Counted from the first letter of the stretch, positions 21,855 to 31,095 are shown. The stretch: DNA of 64,000 bases from Ilumatobacter sp. (GCA_018666235.1 JABJAB010000015.1:18349-82348); one strand, 5' to 3'. Notes: generated from the sequence alone by a model not told the origin. Numbers and translations are program-made.

Positions 21855-22625
21855 ATGCGTATTGTCACGTGGAACGTCAACTCACTGCGCGCCCGTCAGG
21901 AACGTGTCGAGGCCTGGCTTGAGGAGGTGCAACCCGACGTCCTCCTGATTCAGGAGACGAAGCTTGCTGATGACGCCTTCCCAACTCTTGCTTTCGAGGC
22001 AATGGGGTATACGTGCGCCCATCATGGCCAAGGCCAATGGAACGGTGTCGCCATTCTGTCGAAGGTCGGCCTCACCGACGTGGTGTCAAATTTCGCTGAC
22101 GGCATCGAACCCGACCCCGATGCTCGCATCATCACCGCAACCTGCGGCGGCGTCCGGGTCGCCAGTGTCTACGTGCCGAACGGCCGGTCGCTCGACGACG
22201 ATCACTACACCTACAAGCTCGACTGGCTCGGTCGCCTGAAGCAGCACCTCGACGCGGATACCTCTCCGGATCAGGACGTCATCATTGGCGGCGACTACAA
22301 CATCGCTCCCGATGACCGAGACGTGCCTGATCCGGCGAAGCTTGAAGGAGCGACGCACGTCAGTCAAGCTGAGCGGGATCGTCTGACTGAACTCGAGGCA
22401 TGGGGACTGACCGATGCCTTCCGTCATTTTCATGACGGCGACAGGATGTACTCCTGGTGGGACTATCGCGGTGGCGATTTCCACCAAGGTCGTGGCATGC
22501 GGATCGACCTGTTGATGTGCAGTTCATCCGTCATCGAGCGCGCCAACTGGTGCGTTGTCGACCGCAATGCGCGCAAGGGCAAGTCGCCCAGCGATCACGC
22601 ACCCGTCATGGTCGATATCGACTGA
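21855..22625 (+). CDS. xth: Exodeoxyribonuclease III (AP endonuclease)
   Basis: Base-excision-repair enzyme that cuts DNA at abasic sites and removes 3' blocks. The 256 residues show the full exonuclease-endonuclease-phosphatase set: WNVNSLRAR, LLIQETK with the metal Glu, GVAILSK, VYVPNG, GGDYNIAPDDRDV, the WWDYRG segment and a terminal GKSPSDHAPV with catalytic Asp-His. It begins 2 bases after the NYN-S1 gene and is surely cotranscribed with it. Its last 31 bases overlap the tail of the convergent UvrD2-like helicase gene. Confidence 0.95.
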   Translation: MRIVTWNVNSLRARQERVEAWLEEVQPDVLLIQETKLADDAFPTLAFEAMGYTCAHHGQGQWNGVAILSKVGLTDVVSNFADGIEPDPDARIITATCGGVRVASVYVPNGRSLDDDHYTYKLDWLGRLKQHLDADTSPDQDVIIGGDYNIAPDDRDVPDPAKLEGATHVSQAERDRLTELEAWGLTDAFRHFHDGDRMYSWWDYRGGDFHQGRGMRIDLLMCSSSVIERANWCVVDRNARKGKSPSDHAPVMVDID

Positions 22626-24583
22626 CTGACGAGCGGCAGGATCTGATCTGCCAATCGAGCGGCCATGATGGGGCCGAACGAGGTGATGGCCTCCAACTCG
22701 GCCACGGTCGTCGGCTTACTCCTGGCGATCGAATTGAGATCGCGGTCGCTGCACAACTGCGACGGCAGCACGTCAGCCTGGCGGGCTGCTTCGTCGCGCC
22801 ACGTACGGAGCGCGGCCAGCGTCGGGTCGACCCGCGCTCGTCGCCGCCTCCGAAGCTCACCGGGCAGGGGAGCAGCCACGGGTTCGGCAAGGTCGAGATC
22901 GATCACGAACGGGCTCGGCGTGCGGGCATATCCGCCACGACGTTCCGCTCGGGTGAGCACCAATCGGTCAGATGCCCGCGTGGCTGCGACGTACAGCAGG
23001 CGAGCCTCCTCAGCCTTGGCCTCGTTGGTGGTTGCTGACTTATGCGGGACCAAGCTTGACTCGACACCGGTGACGAACACCGTGTGCCATTCGCGGCCCT
23101 TCGATGCATGGAACGACAAGAGGTCGACGCCGCCATTTGACTCGTCATCAAACGGATTGGTCATTGCAACCCAGGCCCTGAATCCGGCGCCATCGCCGAG
23201 TTGCTGATCGCGCAGGTAGTCGAGCAGCGTGGCCGCCACCCGCCGCTCGGCTTCGAGGTCTTCGACGGCTTTGTCAGCGCGGGCTGCGGCCCGCTTGTCT
23301 CCCTCGCTGGTCGCAAGTGCCTGTTCGGCGCGAGCGGTCGTGAGCGCGTCGTAGGCATCGAGAGTGTCGTGGGCCCAGGCGCGCAGCTGAGACGCTGAGC
23401 CGAGCGTTGTGACCTGGCGGACCACTGCCTGGAGTGGTGTGCCAGCCGCCGTCGCTGAACGTCGAACCGGAATGCCATGTGCTTCGAGCGCTTGCGCGAA
23501 GCCGCCGAGCTGAGCATTCGTTCTCGCGAGGACGGCCACTTCTCCAGCTCGAATGAGGTTGGGGTCGATTCTGACCATTTCGTCTGCGGCGTGGCGCGCC
23601 TCGGCGGTCTCGTCCGCGCCCACAAACTGCTCAACGGGCGCGCCATCTCCTCGATGTGAGACGAGTTCGTTTGGTTGACTGGCGGCAGCGAGCACGTGTA
23701 CGCCAGCCCGAACGATTTGCGGGGTACACCGGTGGTTGACCGGAAGGCGCACGATTTCGATACCAGGGAAGCGGGTCTCGACATCGACGAGCAGGGCCGG
23801 ATCCGCGCCGTTGAACCCATAGATCGCCTGAGCTGGATCACCAACGAGAAACAGGTCGTCGCGCCCGGTTCGCAGCAGGTCGACGAGGCGATGCTGGAGC
23901 GGGTTGAGATCCTGAGCTTCGTCGACGAGCAGGTGCCGGAATCGCCATCGCAACGTGTCGGCAAACTCGCGGTCGTACTCCATGTCGCGAATGACGAGGG
24001 CGAGCACGTCATCGAAGTCGATGATGCCGCGCTTGCGCTTGAGGAGTTCGAAGTCCCCGAACACCGTGGCTGCCCGCTCGACACCGGCGTGTGGCTTGCG
24101 GCCCTCGCGACGCGCTGTCGCGGCGTATCGATCGGCGCTCACGCCGCGTGCCGTCGCCCAGTCGATTTCGTTGATGAGACCATCGATACCGCGGCGCTGT
24201 GATGGCTCGAGCACGTCGCCGACAAGGCGGCGGCGATCGGCAACGATGGTCTTCGCTGGCCTCCCGGTGTCATCCCATCGCTGCTTCAGGACGGCGAGCA
24301 TGACCGAGTGGAACGTGCCGGCCTCGACCCGTTCGCGCATGCCAAGGCGGGTGAGGCGTCGGCGCAACTCACCCGCCGCTTCTCGAGTGAAGGTCAGCGC
24401 CAAGGTGTGCCGAGCATCAGCCTGTTCAGTGGCGATTCGCCATGCGATACGTCGGGTGAGCACGCGTGTCTTACCGGAGCCGGCACCGGCGATGACCGCA
24501 ACAAGGTGCGACTCCGCGGTGACCGCGGTGCGTTGATCCGGGTCGAGATCAGCGAGGAGGGCAGCGGCGTCCACAGCGGTCAC
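22595..24583 (-). CDS. uvrD2: UvrD2-like superfamily 1A DNA helicase with HRDC domain
   Basis: 3'-5' DNA helicase of 662 residues. It begins LDPDQRTAVTAE (Q motif) and has Walker A AGAGSGKT, motif Ia TLALTFTREAAGELRRRL, Walker B HLLVDEAQDLNPLQ, motif III LVGDPAQAIYGF, motif V FHASKGREW and motif VI YVAATRASDRL. The last ~70 residues (TVAELEAITSFGPIMAARLADQI) are an HRDC domain, the mark of mycobacterial UvrD2. The tetracysteine module that joins helicase and HRDC in mycobacterial UvrD2 is not present; an Arg-rich linker stands there. UvrD2 is essential in M. tuberculosis. Divergent from the PH-domain gene. Confidence 0.9.
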   Translation of the reverse strand: MTAVDAAALLADLDPDQRTAVTAESHLVAVIAGAGSGKTRVLTRRIAWRIATEQADARHTLALTFTREAAGELRRRLTRLGMRERVEAGTFHSVMLAVLKQRWDDTGRPAKTIVADRRRLVGDVLEPSQRRGIDGLINEIDWATARGVSADRYAATARREGRKPHAGVERAATVFGDFELLKRKRGIIDFDDVLALVIRDMEYDREFADTLRWRFRHLLVDEAQDLNPLQHRLVDLLRTGRDDLFLVGDPAQAIYGFNGADPALLVDVETRFPGIEIVRLPVNHRCTPQIVRAGVHVLAAASQPNELVSHRGDGAPVEQFVGADETAEARHAADEMVRIDPNLIRAGEVAVLARTNAQLGGFAQALEAHGIPVRRSATAAGTPLQAVVRQVTTLGSASQLRAWAHDTLDAYDALTTARAEQALATSEGDKRAAARADKAVEDLEAERRVAATLLDYLRDQQLGDGAGFRAWVAMTNPFDDESNGGVDLLSFHASKGREWHTVFVTGVESSLVPHKSATTNEAKAEEARLLYVAATRASDRLVLTRAERRGGYARTPSPFVIDLDLAEPVAAPLPGELRRRRRARVDPTLAALRTWRDEAARQADVLPSQLCSDRDLNSIARSKPTTVAELEAITSFGPIMAARLADQILPLVSQSISTMTGA

Positions 24584-24612
24584 CCTAGGCCCGCTTTGGA
24601 TACGCTGCGATC

Positions 24613-25242
24613 ATGCCCTACCCGAGGAAGCTGCTCAACGATTATGAAACCGTTGCAGTCGACCTCCACCCGCATTGGTGGTACTTCGCACAGCCGGTTG
24701 CGGCGCTCGTCGGGTCGATCATTCTCGGTGTTCTTGCGAGGATCTACACCGACGGGACCGGCACGCCGCGCGCTGCGCTCGTGTACCTCGTCATCGCACT
24801 CATCGTCGCCAGCATGATCTGGGTCGTCGTCCGGTACCTCAAGTGGATGACGACGAGCTTCGTGATCACGTCTGACCGTTTGATCTTTCGCGCTGGGGTC
24901 ATTTCGAAGATGGGCGTCGAGATCCCGCTTGAGCGGGTCAACACCATCCACTTCAGCCAGAGCATCTTCGAACGCATCACCGGTTCCGGGGACCTGATCA
25001 TCGAGTCAGGGGGCGAAGATGGCCAGCAACGATTCACTGACATCCGGCGCCCGGATCAGGTGCAGAAGGCCATTCACGCTCAGAAAGAAGCGCACGACAA
25101 ACGTCGTTTCACGGTGAGCGGAGTTGATGTTGGCGGTGGCGATGTGGCCAGCCAGCTCGAAAAGCTCGAGGGGATGCTTGAACGGGGCACGCTGACCGCT
25201 GAAGAGTTCCAGGGACAGAAGGACAGGTTGCTCGGTCGCTGA
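24613..25242 (+). CDS. PH-domain (DUF304/bPH2) membrane protein with SHOCT tail
   Basis: A 209-residue protein: two membrane segments (about 25-43 and 57-78), then a bacterial PH-like domain (TTSFVITSDRLIFRAGVISKMGVEIPLERVNTIHFSQSI and so on), and a C-terminal SHOCT helix pair (SQLEKLEGMLERGTLTAEEFQGQKDRLLGR). SHOCT tails mark oligomerising or effector-associated proteins. The function of the family is unknown. It overlaps the next gene by TGATG (25240-25244), so the two are coupled. Confidence 0.85.
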   Translation: MPYPRKLLNDYETVAVDLHPHWWYFAQPVAALVGSIILGVLARIYTDGTGTPRAALVYLVIALIVASMIWVVVRYLKWMTTSFVITSDRLIFRAGVISKMGVEIPLERVNTIHFSQSIFERITGSGDLIIESGGEDGQQRFTDIRRPDQVQKAIHAQKEAHDKRRFTVSGVDVGGGDVASQLEKLEGMLERGTLTAEEFQGQKDRLLGR

Positions 25243-25925
25243 TGCGCGTTGTCAGCCTCGTTCCATCGAGTACCGAGACGCTGCTTCACCTCGGAGCCGA
25301 CGTCATTGCGTGCACGCGATTCTGCGAACAACCGCGCATCAGCCACGTCGGCGGGACCAAGAATCCTGACATCGATGCAATCGTCGCCCTGGCGCCCGAC
25401 GTCGTCGTCCTGGATCGCGAGGAGAATCGTCAGGAGGATGCTGCGGCCTTGAAGGAAGCTGGGGTCGAACTCTTCGTCAGCGACGTGACCACGCTTGCTG
25501 GAGCGTTGAAGGTGGTCCGTGAGTTGGCGACGTTGGTCGGTGGAACGTCGGCACCGGACGTTGCGACTGCCGTCGCGCCCATCGGACGGTCTGTTTTCGT
25601 GCCGATCTGGCGCCGGCCGTGGATGTCGATCAATGGCCAGACCTACGGTGCCTCGCTGCTCGAACATCTCGGGTGCACGCTGGTCACAGCGGAGATGGAC
25701 GACGCCTATCCGGAAGTCGAGCTTGAGCAGCTCAGTGCGTGGGCACCTGATGTGGTCGCCGTGCCGAGCGAACCGTACGAGTTCAACGACGCGCACCTCG
25801 CTGAACTCCAGGAGGCATCACCGAAATCGACCGTCGTCCGCGTCGACGGACAAGATCTCTTCTGGTGGGGAAGTAGAACTCAGCGCGCGATCACACGCCT
25901 GCATGCTGCGCTCGGCTCACTGTGA
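25242..25925 (+). CDS. Cobalamin-binding-like helical-backbone metal-receptor protein (no signal peptide)
   Basis: A 227-residue protein of the BtuF/FhuD fold: RVVSLVPSSTETLLHLGAD at the start, PDIDAIVALAPDVVVLDREENRQED, a long backbone helix, then the second lobe with MSINGQTYGASLLEHLGCTLV and ELEQLSAWAPDVV. It lacks any signal peptide or lipobox, and there is no ABC permease or ATPase nearby, so it is a cytoplasmic relative rather than a transporter component. Such orphan forms are widespread in actinobacteria and of unknown role. It starts within the stop of the PH-domain gene and is convergent with galK. Confidence 0.8.
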   Translation: MRVVSLVPSSTETLLHLGADVIACTRFCEQPRISHVGGTKNPDIDAIVALAPDVVVLDREENRQEDAAALKEAGVELFVSDVTTLAGALKVVRELATLVGGTSAPDVATAVAPIGRSVFVPIWRRPWMSINGQTYGASLLEHLGCTLVTAEMDDAYPEVELEQLSAWAPDVVAVPSEPYEFNDAHLAELQEASPKSTVVRVDGQDLFWWGSRTQRAITRLHAALGSL

Positions 25926-25936
25926 CAACCGGGACC

Positions 25937-26938
25937 TCAATGAACGCGGCGCGCTCCGGCGGACGGGGAGACGACCCAGCCGTCGGTCAGGGCTCCTGGC
26001 TGACAGATGGCGACGATGCAGCCACCGAACCCGCCGCCGGTCATTCGTGTGCCGAAGACACCTGGGATTGCATTGAGCCTGTCGACCGCGTCATCCATCT
26101 GTGGGGTCGACACATCGAAATCGTCGCGCAGGCTGGCGTGGCCCTCGGTCATGATCCGGCCGGCCTCGACGTAATCGCCACCGGCGAGCGCAGCGGCGAA
26201 GTCGCGAACGCGCTGATTCTCGTTGATGACGTGGCGGGCGCGGCGTCGAGCGATGTCTTCGGTGATGCGCCCGACGTCGTCGAGTGTCGCCAGTCGGAGC
26301 GGCCCAATCTTGTCCTCGGCGCGAGCGCACTCGGCAACACGGTCGGCGTATTCGGACCCTTCGAGGGTGCGATGAGCGATGAACTTGACCACCACATCGA
26401 TGTCGTCGGGGACGACGTGCGGGGTGACGCTGAGGCCGTGGCAGTCAATGAGCGTTGCATGCCCAGCGACTCCGGCGGCGATCGAAAGCTGGTCCATGAT
26501 GCCGGTTGGCACGCCAGTTGCCCGGTGCTCAGCACGTTGGGCTGCCTGGCTCAGTTCGAGCGGGGTGCCGTCAAAGCCGAGTGCGAGACCGATCGCGCAT
26601 TCGAGCGCGGCGCTGGAGGACAGCCCAGCACCGGCCGGAATGTCCGACACGATGTGGCCGCGTAAGCCTTGCGTCGCGCCGAGTTCGGCCGACATTGCAG
26701 CGATGTAGGAGCCCCAATGTGGCTCAACGGTGTTCGGCTCGCCATCGAACGGCAGCGAAATTGAGAGCGCTCCAGGCGCACCGTCGGAGGTCAATTCGAT
26801 GACGCCGTCAGCAGCGGTGTAGGTGAGCGTGGTTCCTCGATCAATCGCCATGGGGAACACCAACCCGCCGGTGTAGTCGGTGTGTTCGCCGATCAGGTTC
26901 ACTCGACCAGGGGCGTGCACGCGCAGTGTTTCAGACAC
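25937..26938 (-). CDS. galK: Galactokinase
   Basis: GHMP kinase that phosphorylates galactose at C1. The 333-residue product has the galactokinase signature GRVNLIGEHTDYTGG near the N-terminus, the ATP loop PAGAGLSSSAALE, and the third motif GTRMTGGGFGGCIVA. GTG 26938 was chosen as start because it gives a normal leader (SETLRVHAPGRVNL) and leaves 40 bases to the divergent hydrolase gene; a longer frame back to 27073 would overlap that gene. No galT or galE is adjacent, so the rest of the Leloir pathway must lie elsewhere. Confidence 0.92.
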   Translation of the reverse strand: MSETLRVHAPGRVNLIGEHTDYTGGLVFPMAIDRGTTLTYTAADGVIELTSDGAPGALSISLPFDGEPNTVEPHWGSYIAAMSAELGATQGLRGHIVSDIPAGAGLSSSAALECAIGLALGFDGTPLELSQAAQRAEHRATGVPTGIMDQLSIAAGVAGHATLIDCHGLSVTPHVVPDDIDVVVKFIAHRTLEGSEYADRVAECARAEDKIGPLRLATLDDVGRITEDIARRRARHVINENQRVRDFAAALAGGDYVEAGRIMTEGHASLRDDFDVSTPQMDDAVDRLNAIPGVFGTRMTGGGFGGCIVAICQPGALTDGWVVSPSAGARRVH

Positions 26939-26978
26939 GCTGAGAAGGTATCGGCTGACTTCTGCCACACTGCTTTCT

Positions 26979-27860
26979 ATGCCACGCGCCGCTCTGGAAT
27001 CTGGAATCGAACTCGAGTACACCACCTTCGGCGACTCCGGAAATCCGTCTCTGCTCCTGGTCAATGGGTACACGAGTCAGATGATCGTGTGGGAGCAAGA
27101 ATTTCTTGACGGCCTCGTGGCGCAGGGATTGCATGTTGTCATCTACGACAATCGAGACGTTGGCTTGTCCACCAAGTTCGACGGCCAACTCGTGGACCCG
27201 ATGCAGGTGCTGCAGTCGTTGATGGCCGGCGAGCAGGTCGATGTGCCGTACACGCTGAGCGACATGGCCGCCGATGGTATGGATCTGCTGAGCTACCTGG
27301 GCATCGATCGCGCGCACATCGCCGGCGTATCGATGGGTGGAATGATCGTGCAGATGATGGCAATCGAACATCCAGCGCGCATCATCAGCTTGACATCGAT
27401 CATGAGTAGCCCTGGCGACCCGAAGGTCGGTCAGCCGTCGGCGGAAGCGCGCGCTGCACTCCTGGCGCCGCCAGCCATCGAGCGCGAGGCCTACATCGAA
27501 GAAGCCACTCGCGCTCGGGTCTGGTTGTCGAGGAAGTACTACTCCGAGGAAGCAACCAAGAATCGGTCGGCACGGCAATTCGATCGCGTCTTCTATCCCG
27601 AAGGATTCACCCGGCAGCTCGCGGCGATCTATGCAACGGGCGACAGGAGCGATCGGCTGCGGGCGCTTGATGTTCCGACGCTCGTGATGCACGGTCGCGA
27701 CGACCAGCTGATCACTCCGTCGGGTGGCGAACGAACCGCTGAGCTCATTGCCGGGGCCAACTATCTTCTGGTGTCCGACATGGGCCATGACTTGCCCGTC
27801 CCGCTCGCCCCCGTCTTCGCCGAAGCCATCGGCGGACATACCCGTACCGCAGCCCACTGA
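26979..27860 (+). CDS. Alpha/beta hydrolase
   Basis: A 293-residue alpha/beta hydrolase: the strand-oxyanion segment LLVNGYTSQMIVWEQEF, VVIYDNRDVGLSTKF, the nucleophile elbow IAGVSMGGMIVQMMA, the acid in LVMHGRDDQLITPSGG, and the catalytic His in DMGHDLPVPL. The organisation resembles aclacinomycin-methylesterase-type, epoxide-hydrolase-like and other actinobacterial esterases. It is followed 28 bases later by a CoA-transferase gene in the same direction, so both may act in one lipid or CoA-thioester pathway (inference). Start ATG 26979 is 40 bases from galK. Confidence 0.85.
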   Translation: MPRAALESGIELEYTTFGDSGNPSLLLVNGYTSQMIVWEQEFLDGLVAQGLHVVIYDNRDVGLSTKFDGQLVDPMQVLQSLMAGEQVDVPYTLSDMAADGMDLLSYLGIDRAHIAGVSMGGMIVQMMAIEHPARIISLTSIMSSPGDPKVGQPSAEARAALLAPPAIEREAYIEEATRARVWLSRKYYSEEATKNRSARQFDRVFYPEGFTRQLAAIYATGDRSDRLRALDVPTLVMHGRDDQLITPSGGERTAELIAGANYLLVSDMGHDLPVPLAPVFAEAIGGHTRTAAH

Positions 27861-27888
27861 ACCCGAAACCCACTGAACTGAGGAACCA

Positions 27889-29049
27889 ATGCCTGGACCA
27901 CTCGCAGGACTCCGCGTCATCGAAATTGCCGGAATCGGACCCGGACCGTTCGCCGCCATGTTGCTGAGCGACCTCGGCGCCGAAGTCATTCGCGTCGAAC
28001 GAGCCGGAGCGGTGCGCGGCGCTGCGCCGGACAAGCCAGCAGGCGATGTCAGCCTGCGTGGCCGGAGAAACATTGCCATCGACCTGAAGCATCCTGACGG
28101 TGTTGCGACGCTGCTCGATCTCGTTGGCGCCGCCGACGCGCTGATCGAAGGCTTCCGCCCCGGAGTGATGGAGCGACTCGGAGTCGGACCGGACGAGTGC
28201 TTGGAGCGCAACCCAAAGCTGGTGTTCGGTCGCATGACCGGTTGGGGTCAAGACGGTCCGTATGCGCACGCCGCTGGACATGACATCAATTACATCTCGC
28301 TGGCTGGCGCACTTGCGCACTTCGGGCGCGCCGGCGAGGCGCCGGTCCCGCCGCTCAACATGGTGGGCGATTTCGGTGGGGGCGGCATGTTCCTCGCGCT
28401 CGGTGTGGTCGCAGCGATGCTGGAGGCCAAGGGGAGCGGGCAGGGCCAGGTTGTCGACACGGCGATGGTCGACGGAACCGCCATTCTGATGACGATGTTC
28501 TGGTCCATGAAGGCTGCTGGCATCTTTGACGAACAGCAGCGCGGCACCAACCTGCTCGACACAGGAGCGCATTTCTATGACGTGTACGAGTGCGCTGACG
28601 GTCGATACATCTCCATCGGCTCGATCGAGCCGCAGTTCTACGCAGAGTTGATGCGGCTCACAGGGCTCGAGGGTGACGAGCAATTCGCTCGCCAGATGGA
28701 TGCGACGCAGTGGCCCGAACTCAAGGTGCGGATCGCCGAACTCTTCAAGACCAAGACGTGTGATGAGTGGTGTGAGCTGATGGAGATGACCGACGTGTGC
28801 TTCGCCCCCGTCCTCACTATGAGCGAGGCAGCAGAGCACCCGCACAACGTCGACCGGCAGACGTTCATCGAACTTGGCGGCGTTACTCAACCAGCGCCGG
28901 CGCCGCGGTTCAGTCGCACGGCGGCCGTCGTTGACCAGCTGCCGGCTCACCCTGGCCAACACAGTAGAGAAATCCTGGTCGATTGGGGAGTCGCTGCAGA
29001 CCACGTCGACGCACTTCTCACATCGGGGGCCGTGCGCCACGCCGAGTAG
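27889..29049 (+). CDS. CaiB/BaiF family CoA-transferase, alpha-methylacyl-CoA racemase-like
   Basis: Class III CoA-transferase fold of 386 residues. The N-terminus PLAGLRVIEIAGIGPGPFAAMLLSDLGAEVIRVER and SLRGRRNIAIDLK are diagnostic. GQDGPYAHAAGHDINYISLAG has the His, and NMVGDFGGGGMFLALG the Asp, found in alpha-methylacyl-CoA racemases (Mcr/AMACR), which epimerise 2-methyl-branched acyl-CoAs for beta-oxidation. That use is more likely than a true CoA-transferase, which would need a different Asp nucleophile. It sits just after an alpha/beta hydrolase and 44 bases before an LmbE-type gene. Confidence 0.9.
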   Translation: MPGPLAGLRVIEIAGIGPGPFAAMLLSDLGAEVIRVERAGAVRGAAPDKPAGDVSLRGRRNIAIDLKHPDGVATLLDLVGAADALIEGFRPGVMERLGVGPDECLERNPKLVFGRMTGWGQDGPYAHAAGHDINYISLAGALAHFGRAGEAPVPPLNMVGDFGGGGMFLALGVVAAMLEAKGSGQGQVVDTAMVDGTAILMTMFWSMKAAGIFDEQQRGTNLLDTGAHFYDVYECADGRYISIGSIEPQFYAELMRLTGLEGDEQFARQMDATQWPELKVRIAELFKTKTCDEWCELMEMTDVCFAPVLTMSEAAEHPHNVDRQTFIELGGVTQPAPAPRFSRTAAVVDQLPAHPGQHSREILVDWGVAADHVDALLTSGAVRHAE

Positions 29050-29093
29050 TCGTCGGGTAGGGATGGCAGTCCCGAGGTGCCACACTGTCGGCG

Positions 29094-29918
29094 ATGTCGA
29101 CTCTCGTCTGCTTTCATGCCCACCCCGATGACGAGGCCATCTCCACCGGTGGCGCCATGGCTCGCGCTGCGGCGGAAGGGCACCGAGTGGTGCTCGTCGT
29201 TGCGACAGACGGCGCGCACGGCGAGGTCCCCGATGATCTTGCTGATGGCGAAACACTGGTGGATCGTCGCAAACAGGAGACGGACGGATCGGTCGCTGCG
29301 CTCGGCGCGCATCGCGTCGTGTTCCTCGGCTATACAGACTCGGGGATGACGGGCTGGGACCAGAATTCCGATCCCGATTGCTTTTTCCAGGCCGAACTGG
29401 CCGACGCTGCCGAACGTCTTGCTGTCATCCTCCGCGAGGAGAACGCTGACGTGCTGACTGCCTACGACTGGCACGGCAACTACGGCCATCCTGATCACAT
29501 CAAGGTGCATGAGGTCGGTCATGCAGCAGTTGACCTGTTGATCTCGGAAGGTCGTGGGATTCGGCTCTTCGAGGCGACGATGAACCGCGACCGTGTCGTC
29601 ACGATGATGCAGCAGGCCATGGAAATGGGCGTCACCCCGCCGCAGGACGGGGCCGATGGTGAGGCGTTTGACCCCGCAGGGCCGGCTGACGACGGCAACC
29701 CGTTTGGGATGCTCGAGGCGGAGTTGACCCTCGAGATCGACGTCAGTGGCTTCGTTGCTCAGAAGCGTGCTGCGATCGCCTGTCACCGCAGCCAGATCAG
29801 TGACCAGTCGTTCTTCCTCGAAATGCCAGAGGAAGCGTTCACCGCGATGTTCGGGATTGAGTCGTACATCGAACGCGGCGTCGAGCCACCGATGCGTCCC
29901 GGCTGGCTCTTCGCTTGA
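29094..29918 (+). CDS. PIG-L/LmbE-family zinc deacetylase
   Basis: A 274-residue zinc hydrolase with AHPDDE (residues 9-14), TDGAHGE, and the third ligand in YDWHGNYGHPDHIKVHEVG. The family includes MshB (GlcNAc-inositol deacetylase) and Mca (mycothiol-S-conjugate amidase) and is fitting for a mycothiol-producing host, but the flanking genes give no clue and other N-acetyl-sugar substrates are possible. Start at ATG 29094. It is followed by a lipoprotein gene. Confidence 0.87.
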   Translation: MSTLVCFHAHPDDEAISTGGAMARAAAEGHRVVLVVATDGAHGEVPDDLADGETLVDRRKQETDGSVAALGAHRVVFLGYTDSGMTGWDQNSDPDCFFQAELADAAERLAVILREENADVLTAYDWHGNYGHPDHIKVHEVGHAAVDLLISEGRGIRLFEATMNRDRVVTMMQQAMEMGVTPPQDGADGEAFDPAGPADDGNPFGMLEAELTLEIDVSGFVAQKRAAIACHRSQISDQSFFLEMPEEAFTAMFGIESYIERGVEPPMRPGWLFA

Positions 29919-29959
29919 GGTGCACCATTTTCACGCGAGCCCGCGGCCAAGATGTTGCT

Positions 29960-30733
29960 ATGCGTCGAAGACTGATTGCCGGGTCGACTGCGTTGGCGTT
30001 CGCCCTGGCAGCATGTGGTGGCAGCGAAGGCTCGGTCGCTGGACCGACAACAAAGCTGACGCTGTTCCCGACCACCACAACAACGCAACCTGTCGCGAGC
30101 ACCACAACGGTGCAGACCAACCTGACCGCGGTGCCGACGACGAAGGCCGACGCGGTCGACGTCACCACGACGACTGAGGCCGCTCCTACGACGACGGCGG
30201 TTCCCGTCGATCCGGCCGTCGAGGCGCTGGTGCTCAGCGACGAGGGAATCGGCGCCGCAGTGTTCAGTGGCGACCCCGATGGCGTGGTCGCATTCCTCAG
30301 TTCGTTTCTTGGACCGCCAACGGCTGACACTGGTTGGGTCGACCCGTTCGAGATCGGCAATTGCGCAGGCACGCAATTGCGCGTGGTGTCATTTGGCAGC
30401 CTGAACCTCACCTTCGGCGATGTGTCGCCGGTGCTCGAGGGCCGTCCACACTTTTTCGCGTACACGTACGGCACCTATGACTTCGACGGCACCACAGTGG
30501 TGGTGAGCGATCAAACACCGTTGGGCCTGGTCACCGAGAACAGCGTTGGTCTCGGAACCGAGCTGATCCTGCTCGAGGCGGCACACCCTGGCCTTCGACT
30601 GAATCCCGCAGACGACTTCTTCCCCGAGACCTTCGTCATCAACGACAACTTGCGCGGCGCGGTCACCGGCCTCGCTGATGATTCCGAGGTGGTCAGCATC
30701 ATCGGTGGCCAGGACTGCGCCGACCCGACGTGA
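29960..30733 (+). CDS. Putative lipoprotein with Thr-rich stalk
   Basis: A 257-residue protein with a basic start (MRRRLIAG), a hydrophobic core and the lipobox ALAAC, lipidating Cys19. A ~60-residue Thr/Val/Pro-rich stalk (residues 27-80) precedes an unknown globular domain with two cysteines, one near GNCAGTQ and one near GGQDCADP, which could form a disulfide. No motif recognised. It overlaps the next membrane-protein gene by GTGA (30730-30733), suggesting that the two products work together. ATG 29960 was preferred to a start 45 bases upstream because it gives a standard signal peptide. Confidence 0.75.
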   Translation: MRRRLIAGSTALAFALAACGGSEGSVAGPTTKLTLFPTTTTTQPVASTTTVQTNLTAVPTTKADAVDVTTTTEAAPTTTAVPVDPAVEALVLSDEGIGAAVFSGDPDGVVAFLSSFLGPPTADTGWVDPFEIGNCAGTQLRVVSFGSLNLTFGDVSPVLEGRPHFFAYTYGTYDFDGTTVVVSDQTPLGLVTENSVGLGTELILLEAAHPGLRLNPADDFFPETFVINDNLRGAVTGLADDSEVVSIIGGQDCADPT

Positions 30734-31095
30734 TCGACCTGCACACAGGCCTCGGCTGGTTTCTGATCGTGTCGAACGCTGCGGTTGGTCTGTGGGCCCT
30801 CGCGGCGCAATACGTGGAACTGCTCCGGTTGCGTGCAATGTGGTGGGCGATTGGAGTGGCGCAGATGTCGGTCTTCGCCGTCGCAATTGTTGGCGTGCTG
30901 CTCGCCAACGAAGACGGTCGGGTGCTCGACGATTTCCATGCCTTGTACGGCTTCACCACCATCGTCGCTGTCGGAATTCTGTACAGCTATCGAACGAGCC
31001 CGTTCATCAGAGACAAGCAGTACCTGTTGTATGGCTGCGGCAGTCTCTTCATTATGGGCCTCGGTATTCGAGCCCTCTTCCTCGACGGTGGCTGA
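30730..31095 (+). CDS. Small four-helix membrane protein
   Basis: A 121-residue hydrophobic protein with about four membrane segments (roughly 8-30, 36-60, 70-86 and 98-116) and a short charged loop (EDGRVLDDFH) between the second and third. The layout recalls cytochrome-b561- or DUF420-like small membrane proteins, but no haem ligands are convincingly placed. GTG 30730 overlaps the stop of the lipoprotein gene. Its stop codon lies inside a 20-bp direct repeat at the end of the gene. Confidence 0.7.
   Translation: MIDLHTGLGWFLIVSNAAVGLWALAAQYVELLRLRAMWWAIGVAQMSVFAVAIVGVLLANEDGRVLDDFHALYGFTTIVAVGILYSYRTSPFIRDKQYLLYGCGSLFIMGLGIRALFLDGG

Noticed and set aside
27745..29256. A 503-codon minus-strand open frame opposite the CoA-transferase gene.
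   Set aside because: No domain and no credible start; the plus-strand protein has all family motifs.
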